This document shows positions 1 to 4,674 of a stretch of DNA of 5,097 nucleotides, piece by piece. Position numbers and translations under genes: made by a program. The number at the start of each line of letters is the position of its first letter. The stretch's first letter is position 1. Under the pieces are notes generated by a model, which ran no database searches, was not told where the DNA came from, and worked only from the letters and a program-made list of their open reading frames with translations. This DNA is from an uncultured Collinsella sp. GTDB taxonomy: Bacteria > Actinomycetota > Coriobacteriia > Coriobacteriales > Coriobacteriaceae. The stretch lies in the NCBI GenBank assembly GCA_900554595.1, contig USHZ01000139.1, positions 1 to 5,097 on the forward strand, given 5' to 3'.

Positions 1-41
1 AGCTCGTCGATCCCGACGGTGGTATAGATAGCCTTTTGCAT
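1..41 (-). CDS. Next hydrogenase-operon subunit, 5' end only (probably NuoC/EchD-like)
   Basis: Only the first 13 codons and two further bases lie in the window; they read MQKAIYTTVGIDE and then a CTN leucine codon. The start is well supported: the ATG shares one base with the stop of the preceding gene (TAATG), and a near-perfect AAAGGAGG ribosome binding site sits 7 nt upstream, inside the last codons of that gene. The peptide is too short to recognise. In ech and related group 4 hydrogenase operons the gene after the NuoB-like subunit is usually the NuoC/EchD-like subunit, so that is the expected product by position. A NuoC-NuoD (HycE-like) fusion is an equally possible reading. Existence of the gene is likely; the function is inference. 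Confidence 0.7.
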   Translation of the reverse strand, partial: MQKAIYTTVGIDE

Positions 42-649
42 TACTCGGCCTCCTTTGCAGCGGCGGGCGTCTCAGCAGGTGCGTCGCCAGCGGCGGGCTT
101 CCCGGCAGGCACGTCACCGGCACCAACAGCCCCGGCCCCCGCAGCCACAAACCCGTCCTCGCCCAGCTCAACGCCACCATCCCAGGTAGCGGCACCGCCC
201 ACGGTGAGTGGATCGCCACCGGCGCGCATCACGGCCTCCTTCTGGTCCAGGATGCTGCACGCCTCCACGATGGCATCGATCACCGTCTCGGGGCGAATGG
301 CACACCCGGGCGCGTACACGTCCACGGGAATCGCGCGGTCCACGCCGCCGATCACGTTGTAGGCATCGCGGAACACGCCGCCCGAACACGCGCAGATGCC
401 GCAGGCCACCACGCACTTGGGCTCGAGCATCTGGTTGTAGATCTGGCGCACGACGGGCAGGTTCTGGGCATTAACCGAACCCGTCACCAAAAAGATATCC
501 GCATGCTTGGGGTTGCCGGTGTTGACCACGCCAAAGCGCTCCGCATCGAACAGCGGCGTGAGCGAGGCCAGCACCTCGATATCGCATCCGTTGCAGCTCG
601 AGCCGTCGTAATGAATAACCCACGGCGAGCGCGACATTTTATGATCCAT
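41..649 (-). CDS. Group 4 [NiFe]-hydrogenase small subunit / NuoB-like iron-sulfur protein (EchC/HycG-like)
   Basis: A 202-residue protein of the NuoB/HycG/EchC family, the peripheral subunit that carries the [4Fe-4S] cluster nearest the catalytic or quinone site and docks the peripheral arm on the membrane arm. The likely cluster ligands are visible: C19 and C22 in SCNGCDIE, C86 in GICACSGG, and C116 in YAPGCAIRPE. The CNGCDIE form, with two residues between the first two cysteines rather than the adjacent CC of complex I, is typical of hydrogenase-type members. The stretch SLTPLFDAERFG also matches the HycG type. Extra cysteines C79, C83 and C88 crowd the third ligand. From about residue 150 a low-complexity Ala/Gly/Pro tail with acidic residues extends the chain by about 50 residues beyond the usual core. 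The ATG at 649 is preferred over the one at 637 because AGGAGG lies 8 nt before it. It follows the fusion gene by 12 bp, and its stop overlaps the next start. The protein should be cytoplasmic and membrane-associated. Confidence 0.93.
   Translation of the reverse strand: MDHKMSRSPWVIHYDGSSCNGCDIEVLASLTPLFDAERFGVVNTGNPKHADIFLVTGSVNAQNLPVVRQIYNQMLEPKCVVACGICACSGGVFRDAYNVIGGVDRAIPVDVYAPGCAIRPETVIDAIVEACSILDQKEAVMRAGGDPLTVGGAATWDGGVELGEDGFVAAGAGAVGAGDVPAGKPAAGDAPAETPAAAKEAE
49..56 (-). promoter_or_regulatory. Ribosome binding site of the left-edge gene
   Basis: On the minus strand the sequence AAAGGAGG lies 7 nt before the ATG at 41. It is embedded in the last coding codons (AKEAE) of the NuoB-like gene. 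Together with the TAATG overlap it fixes the start of the truncated gene and points to translational coupling. Confidence 0.8.
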
Positions 650-657
650 GGATGCCG

Positions 658-663
658 CCTCCT
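658..663 (-). promoter_or_regulatory. Ribosome binding site of the NuoB-like gene, overlapping the upstream stop codon
   Basis: The minus strand reads TAGGAGG, in which TAG (664-662) is the stop codon of the fusion gene and AGGAGG is a perfect Shine-Dalgarno sequence 8 nt before the ATG at 649. This decides the NuoB-like start. It means a ribosome finishing the membrane subunit sits on the binding site of the next gene. Confidence 0.85.
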
Positions 664-3544
664 AAATAAACACGTCGACGAGGATGGGCATAAGGTTGAG
701 CAGGCCAAACACCAGCGCCACGCCCCAGCCGAGCTTAAAGCAGCTGCGCCAGGTGCTGCGTGCGAAGGTGTTGTCGATCAGCACCTCGACAAAATACGTC
801 GCAACCATCACGACCAAGGCGACCACCCAGCTCACCGGGTTGTCCCAAACAAAGAACATCCCCACCCACATCAAAAACAGCACGGTCTCGCACCAGTGCA
901 TAAGGGTCATCTTGGCCAGCGTGCCGCCGCTCATCTCGGTGGCGACGCCCTGGACAATCTCCTGATGCGCGTGATGCGAGTACGAAAGGTCAAACGGCGA
1001 CTTGCGCAGCTTGATGGTAAGCACCGCGAGCAGTGCGAGGAAAATAGGCGCGCTGTACACGATGATGGGGGCCGACTGCCCCGTCACGGCGATGGAATCG
1101 AAGCTATCGGTGGCAAGGTACAGGCCCACGCTCATCAGCAGAACAGCGGGCTCGTAACTCATAACCTGCAGCAACTCACGATCGGCACCAACCTGGGCAA
1201 ACGGGCTTTGCGTCGAGGCGGACGCCAACACCACAAAGATCGCGGCGAGCGTCACCATAAAAGCGCACAGCAGCGTGTTGGAACCCGACACAAAGATGCC
1301 GCCGCCCACCACGGTAAAGATGAGCGCGCACGCCATGTAGGTATCATCCATGGTGTTTACGCTGGCAGGGGCTTTGCGCAGGAGCTTGGCCACATCGTAG
1401 AACGGTTGCAGCAGACGCGGCCCCACGCGGCCCTGCATGCGAGCCGAAAGTTTGCGGTCAAGACCGTCGATCAGGCCGCCCACAAGCGGCGCAATCAAGG
1501 CAAACGCCACGGTGCCTATAAAGATGCCCACGACGCCCGAGCCTTCGAAATACTTGCCGCGCAGCACCGAGGGCGCGCTCATGGCAAGTCTCTCGGGCCC
1601 AATCCACGCGCAACACAGCAGCGCGAACAGGATAATGCTGCAGCACACGACGCTACCCGCGGGGCCGATACGCTTCTCGCCAAGGGCGTCCTCCGAGTAC
1701 CAATTGCGCTTTTCGGCCTTCACCTCGTGTCCCATCGAGCCGCGGAAATGGCGGTAATTGTCGGTTCCCACACCCGAAAGATATACGTTTACGTGCGGTT
1801 TGTTGCTCACGCGGAACGACGTCAGCAGCACCACGGCGATAAACGCCACGATAACCACCATCAGATACATGGCGTCCTTGCCAATAACGTACGGCACGCG
1901 GCCAAACACCATGGCCAAGTAAGGCGACACCAGGCCGCTCGAGATGAGCGGGAACGCCACGCAGCACAAAATCAGCAGCGCAGCGATGGTGTTGAGGGCC
2001 ATCCATTCGGTCTTATGGACATTGACCTCGACGTTTTGAGCCGTGGGGTCGACGCCCGAAAGCTTGGCAAGCCACTTGCCCCAGAAGAAGAACGTCGCGG
2101 CCGAGCCAAAGGCAAGCACCATGATCATGAGCACGTTGCCAGTCTGCGCGAACGCCACCAGGGCACCCCACTTGGACACGAGCATGCCAAACGGCGCCAC
2201 GAACATGCCCATAATGCCCAGCATCATCAGGCGCGTCAGGTGCGGCATGCGGCTGAACATACCGTCCATGTCCTCGATATTGCGGCTGCCGATATGATGC
2301 TCGGCGGTGCCCACGCACAGGAACAGCAGCGACTTGGCCACCGTGTGGAACAGGATCAGGAAGATGGCGGCCCACACGGCCTCGGGCGCGCCAACGCCCA
2401 GGCAGGCACTGATGAGGCCCAGGTTGGAGATGGTGGAGTACGCAAGCACGCGCTTGGCGTTGCTCTGCGAGATCGCCATGAGGGCAGCGAGCAAAAACGT
2501 GATGGCACCCACACTTGTGACCATAAAGCCGGTCACGGGATAGATGGCATAGAGCGGGCTCAGCTTGACCATGAGGAACACGCCGGCTTTGACCATGGTG
2601 GACGAGTGCAGCAGGGCGCTCGTGGGAGTGGGGGCAACCATGGCACCGAGCAGCCAGGTATGGAACGGCATCTGCGCGGCCTTGGTAAGGGCGGCGAGCG
2701 ACAGCAGAATGACTGGCATCACCAGCAGCGCGGATTGCGCGGTTCCGGCGCCGGAAAGCTCGATCATGCCCGAGATGGTCAGCGGCATGCCGTTGACGTG
2801 CAGGTACATGAGTCCGGCCAAAAACGCGATGCCGCCCAGCATGTTGAGGATGATCTGGGTGAAGGCGTTCTTGATGGCCTCGGGCGTGCGCGTGTAGCCA
2901 ATCATGAGGAACGAGCACACGGTGGTGATTTCCCAGCCGCAGAACAGCCACTCCAGGTTGTCACTCGTCACGATGACGAACATGGCCGAGAGGAACAGGA
3001 ACATAAGCGCCAGGAACTGCGGGCGACGGTCGGGCGCGGTCTGCCCGCGCAGCGCGGCCTCGTGCTCGTCATGGGCCTGGAAGTCCTTCATGTAGCCCAG
3101 GGCATACACGCAGATTAGGCTGCCGACGATGCCGACGGCGAGGACCATGATCACGCTCATGTAGTCCAGGTAGAGCGGCGTCGCCGTGACGGCTTCGGCC
3201 GCAGGCAACGTCATGGCTGCAAAGGCGAGCGAGCCCACCAGCTGGACTATGCCGAGCACCGTGGTAAGCGCGTTCCTATATTTGTACGCGTTGTACAGGA
3301 TGACGGCGCACAGGATGACATCGATGGCGGAGCTGATGATCGAGAGCACATGCGAGGTGCCGGGGGCAACCTCAAAGCTCTGCGGACCCGTGCCAAAAAA
3401 CATGACGGCGACTACAACTGTCACCGCCATAATAATGCCGGAACCTATGAGCCCCACCGCATCGCGGGCGCGGTCACCGTGCGCGAGCAGCATGCCCAGC
3501 GCCGGTACCAGCGGAAACAGGGTAAGAAAATACAGTAGCGTCAT
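662..3544 (-). CDS. Fused NuoL/EchA-like proton-pumping subunit and NuoH/EchB-like membrane subunit of a group 4 hydrogenase
   Basis: This 960-residue integral membrane protein is rich in hydrophobic segments (about 22-24 helices by eye). Residues 1 to about 515 form an antiporter-like pump of the NuoL/HycC/EchA family. Family proton-path residues are visible: E205 in FCGWEITT, K288 and H295 in TKAAQMPFHTWL, H313 and K319 in LLHSSTMVKAG, K404 in HTVAKSLLFL, and K458 in GMLVSKWGA. Residues 515-650 hold extra helices around a hydrophilic stretch (about 578-629). From about 668 to 960 the chain is a NuoH/HycD/EchB-like subunit with ARMQGRVGPR (701-710), GADRELLQVMSYEP (786-799, with E790 and E798) and SPFDLSYSHHAHQEIVQG (849-866). 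In relatives these are two separate genes, echA and echB, of about 600 and 300 residues. The reading frame is intact across the junction, with no sign of frameshift. The ATG at 3544 has GGGGGAG 7 nt upstream. It is the first gene of the operon in view. An Ech-type hydrogenase is the best reading; formate hydrogenlyase or another complex I-like enzyme cannot be excluded without the large subunit. Confidence 0.93.
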   Translation of the reverse strand: MTLLYFLTLFPLVPALGMLLAHGDRARDAVGLIGSGIIMAVTVVVAVMFFGTGPQSFEVAPGTSHVLSIISSAIDVILCAVILYNAYKYRNALTTVLGIVQLVGSLAFAAMTLPAAEAVTATPLYLDYMSVIMVLAVGIVGSLICVYALGYMKDFQAHDEHEAALRGQTAPDRRPQFLALMFLFLSAMFVIVTSDNLEWLFCGWEITTVCSFLMIGYTRTPEAIKNAFTQIILNMLGGIAFLAGLMYLHVNGMPLTISGMIELSGAGTAQSALLVMPVILLSLAALTKAAQMPFHTWLLGAMVAPTPTSALLHSSTMVKAGVFLMVKLSPLYAIYPVTGFMVTSVGAITFLLAALMAISQSNAKRVLAYSTISNLGLISACLGVGAPEAVWAAIFLILFHTVAKSLLFLCVGTAEHHIGSRNIEDMDGMFSRMPHLTRLMMLGIMGMFVAPFGMLVSKWGALVAFAQTGNVLMIMVLAFGSAATFFFWGKWLAKLSGVDPTAQNVEVNVHKTEWMALNTIAALLILCCVAFPLISSGLVSPYLAMVFGRVPYVIGKDAMYLMVVIVAFIAVVLLTSFRVSNKPHVNVYLSGVGTDNYRHFRGSMGHEVKAEKRNWYSEDALGEKRIGPAGSVVCCSIILFALLCCAWIGPERLAMSAPSVLRGKYFEGSGVVGIFIGTVAFALIAPLVGGLIDGLDRKLSARMQGRVGPRLLQPFYDVAKLLRKAPASVNTMDDTYMACALIFTVVGGGIFVSGSNTLLCAFMVTLAAIFVVLASASTQSPFAQVGADRELLQVMSYEPAVLLMSVGLYLATDSFDSIAVTGQSAPIIVYSAPIFLALLAVLTIKLRKSPFDLSYSHHAHQEIVQGVATEMSGGTLAKMTLMHWCETVLFLMWVGMFFVWDNPVSWVVALVVMVATYFVEVLIDNTFARSTWRSCFKLGWGVALVFGLLNLMPILVDVFI

Positions 3545-3551
3545 ACCATCA

Positions 3552-3558
3552 CTCCCCC
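3552..3558 (-). promoter_or_regulatory. Ribosome binding site of the fused membrane subunit
   Basis: GGGGGAG on the minus strand lies 7 nt before the ATG at 3544. The next in-frame methionine is not until residue 18, inside the first membrane helix, so this site supports the chosen start. Confidence 0.7.
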
Positions 3559-3572
3559 ATGCAAAAACGCTG

Positions 3573-3599
3573 CAATTGTTTAACGTTATAGCTCAATTG
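3573..3599 (-). promoter_or_regulatory. Candidate operator/promoter of the hydrogenase operon (CAATTG-AACGTT-CAATTG)
   Basis: Two palindromic CAATTG boxes (3573-3578 and 3594-3599) lie 21 bp apart start to start, about two turns of the helix. Between them is AACGTT (3582-3587) within TATAACGTTAAA on the minus strand. TATAAC could also serve as a -10 element about 40 nt before the start codon, but nothing like a -35 sequence stands 16-18 bp upstream of it, so an activator-dependent promoter or a pure operator are both possible. The rest of the gap back to the preceding terminator (about 3600-3790) holds a GGTTTATTAACC near-palindrome at 3727-3738 and no convincing gene or sigma-70 promoter. 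Confidence 0.35.
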
Positions 3600-3790
3600 A
3601 GGAGCATCGGCGGCAGGTTTTCGGTCAACTGGGGAGTTTTAGGCGTACGGGGCAAGGGCACGTCCGCTTAGGAGCAGAGAGACGACGCCCCCTATCGCAG
3701 CGACGGGCGCACGGGCCACTGCACGCGGTTTATTAACCACTTTGGAGGATGTTCCGATAGGCTCGCGGCGGTCCAAAAAGCTGGCGCGGC

Positions 3791-3816
3791 AAGAAAAATG
3801 CGCCCCCGCGGGCGCA
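3791..3816 (-). terminator. Intrinsic terminator of the helix-turn-helix gene
   Basis: On the minus strand a perfect 7-bp stem, TGCGCCC paired with GGGCGCA around a 4-nt loop, is followed at once by TTTTTCTT. It lies 8 bp after the stop codon of the helix-turn-helix gene. It separates that gene from the hydrogenase operon, which therefore needs its own promoter in 3545-3790. Confidence 0.85.
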
Positions 3817-3824
3817 CCCTCTTG

Positions 3825-4220
3825 CTACTCTGCCTGCTTATCGCGCGGCTTGCGACCGCGCGGCTTATCGACCAGCGCGGACTCACCGCTCTCGCGATAC
3901 TGGCGGCACCAAGCCTTGACCGAAGACTCGCTGGGGATCTTGTGCTTGATCATGGCCTCGCGAACCGTCAGGCCGTTTTCCAGACGGTCCTTAACCACGG
4001 CGAGCTTTACGTCATACGAATAGGTGTGATGACGAGCGCCCGCGTTGAGCACGGCGTCGGCACCGCCCACGGCATATGCGCGGGCCCACTGACGAGCCGT
4101 GGCCTGGGGAATGCCAAGCTTTGCGGCAAGGGCGCGGTGACCGACCCCCTCTTGGAGGATCTCGACGGCGCGCTGCCTAACCTCGGGCGCATGCGTACGA
4201 GTCCTTGTTGCTTCTGACAT
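3825..4220 (-). CDS. Small double helix-turn-helix protein, IS3/IS150 OrfA-like, standing alone
   Basis: A 131-residue basic protein with two helix-turn-helix segments. The first covers about residues 12-55 (probable recognition helix around QATARQWARAYA, 39-50). The second covers about 69-117 (SSVKAWCRQYRESGESAL). It ends in a positively charged tail, KPRGRKPRDK. The two HTH units with RxW-type recognition helices and the following GxxAL pattern match the N-terminal part of IS150-type OrfA (InsJ). The leucine-zipper segment that normally follows is missing, and no OrfB coding sequence lies downstream; a terminator comes 8 bp after the stop instead. It may be a domesticated transposase remnant acting as a DNA-binding regulator, or a dead leftover with an intact frame. 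ATG at 4220 is preferred; a GTG at 4229 would add three residues, and AGAAG-like binding sites fit either start weakly. It lies upstream of the hydrogenase operon in the same direction but is transcriptionally separate. Confidence 0.8.
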   Translation of the reverse strand: MSEATRTRTHAPEVRQRAVEILQEGVGHRALAAKLGIPQATARQWARAYAVGGADAVLNAGARHHTYSYDVKLAVVKDRLENGLTVREAMIKHKIPSESSVKAWCRQYRESGESALVDKPRGRKPRDKQAE

Positions 4221-4244
4221 ACCTGCCACTTCTACTTCTTAGCC

Positions 4245-4256
4245 TTAAACGTTAAA
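4245..4256 (-). promoter_or_regulatory. AACGTT-centred motif upstream of the helix-turn-helix gene
   Basis: The minus strand reads TTTAACGTTTAA, 24 bp before the ATG at 4220 and downstream of the candidate -10. It matches 10 of 12 positions with TATAACGTTAAA, at 3579-3590 upstream of the hydrogenase operon. The location between promoter and start would suit a repressor site. A role is inferred only from the repetition and position. Confidence 0.3.
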
Positions 4257-4276
4257 TTGCTTTCTTACGTGCGAGT

Positions 4277-4305
4277 TAGATAGTAGCATTTTACTGTTTG
4301 TTCAA
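4277..4305 (-). promoter_or_regulatory. Candidate sigma-70-type promoter of the helix-turn-helix gene
   Basis: On the minus strand TTGAAC (4305-4300) and TATCTA (4282-4277) are separated by 17 bp in AT-rich sequence. The start codon is about 56 bp downstream of the -10. Both boxes match the consensus only partly, so this is the best candidate rather than a firm call. Confidence 0.4.
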
Positions 4306-4428
4306 AGCAGTTAATTAAAATAGACGCGGCGTTATCTGGGCATTTGACACCAATTTACGACATTTCTTTATCGATTATTTACGCTGGTAGCTAGCTCGCA
4401 GCCAATCGTCATTCGCTTGCCAACAAAA

Positions 4429-4458
4429 TTGACATCTCTTTATGTCCTTTGGTATAGA
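4429..4458 (+). promoter_or_regulatory. Orphan promoter-like pair on the plus strand
   Basis: A perfect TTGACA (4429-4434) is followed after 18 bp by TATAGA (4453-4458), preceded by TGG as in extended -10 promoters. A further perfect TATAAT lies at 4462-4467 but has no spaced -35. No plausible plus-strand gene follows; a transcript would run toward the 3' end of the oxidoreductase gene, antisense to it. It may be chance in AT-rich DNA, or the start of a small or antisense RNA. Confidence 0.3.
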
Positions 4459-4558
4459 AGATATAATTATTAACCCCTCCCCAAATAATTTTGAGCGGTC
4501 TGCAAGGCAGTAGGCGTCCTCACACCTCATGATTAGTGCGCATTGCCATCCACCGGAG

Positions 4559-4602
4559 CAAAACAAAAAGGGCGGGACCTGCTGCGCTTGCAGACCCCGC
4601 CC
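4559..4602 (-). terminator. Intrinsic terminator of the oxidoreductase gene
   Basis: On the minus strand GGGCGGG (4602-4596) pairs with CCCGCCC (4576-4570). An inner CTGC/GCAG pairing lies within the loop, and the stem is followed by TTTTTGTTTTG. It ends transcription of the oxidoreductase about 75 bp after its stop codon. Confidence 0.85.
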
Positions 4603-4629
4603 CGGTTGACACCCGATGGGACGCAGTCG

Positions 4630-4659
4630 GGCGAGGCGGATCCGTGCTACCGCCCCGCC
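4630..4659 (-). repeat. GC-rich inverted repeat downstream of the oxidoreductase stop
   Basis: Two 10-nt arms, GGCGGGGCGG and CCGCCTCGCC on the minus strand, pair with a single G-U wobble around a 10-nt loop. No T-run follows, so by itself it is not a canonical intrinsic terminator. It lies between the stop codon and the clear terminator at 4559-4602 and could protect the 3' end of the message or assist termination. Confidence 0.6.
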
Positions 4660-4674
4660 TGGCCGCGAAGTTAA

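Larger units (their letters stand above)
4230..4558. other. AT-rich intergenic region between the oxidoreductase terminator and the helix-turn-helix gene
   Basis: About 330 bp visibly richer in A and T than the flanking genes. On the minus strand it holds the candidate promoter and AACGTT motif of the helix-turn-helix gene. On the plus strand it holds a promoter-like pair at 4429-4458. A minus-strand open frame at 4375-4566 begins with TTG inside the T-run of the upstream terminator and lacks a good ribosome binding site, so I do not call it a gene. I see no tRNA, no clear insertion-sequence ends and no tandem repeats. Confidence 0.5.

Noticed and set aside
2013..2951. A 312-codon minus-strand open frame inside the fusion gene
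   Set aside because: It is a frame-shifted shadow of the membrane protein, with Arg/His/Pro-rich sequence and no recognisable motif. The in-frame reading has continuous membrane helices and catalytic residues.
503..3118. An 871-codon open frame on the plus strand, opposite the hydrogenase genes
   Set aside because: It is codon-aligned antisense to the real genes; in GC-rich DNA such frames stay open because TTA, CTA and TCA are rare in the sense strand. The product is a His/Arg/Gln-rich string with no domain, and the sense frame has clear family motifs and ribosome binding sites.
3692..3886. A 64-codon minus-strand open frame overlapping the end of the helix-turn-helix gene
   Set aside because: It reads the helix-turn-helix gene out of frame and runs through its terminator hairpin; there is no ribosome binding site and no family resemblance.
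3798..4217. A 139-codon plus-strand open frame opposite the helix-turn-helix gene
   Set aside because: It begins inside the terminator hairpin and is complementary to a gene with clear HTH motifs; no ribosome binding site was seen.
3545..4230. A complete insertion sequence around the helix-turn-helix gene
   Set aside because: No OrfB, no slippery frameshift site at the gene's end, no matching terminal inverted repeats and no target duplication could be seen on either side.
4344..4372. A second plus-strand TTGACA at 4344-4349 as a promoter
   Set aside because: At the proper spacing only TTTATC is found, a poor -10, and no plus-strand gene follows.
4375..4566. A 63-codon minus-strand open frame with a CxxC pair in the AT-rich gap
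   Set aside because: It starts with TTG in the T-run of the oxidoreductase terminator; the internal ATG at 4530 has no good binding site and no promoter is evident. No family is recognised, so it is most likely non-coding, though a decayed gene cannot be ruled out.
4529..4609. A 26-codon plus-strand frame with several cysteines downstream of the orphan promoter
   Set aside because: There is no ribosome binding site before the ATG, and its second half is simply the terminator stem of the opposite gene.
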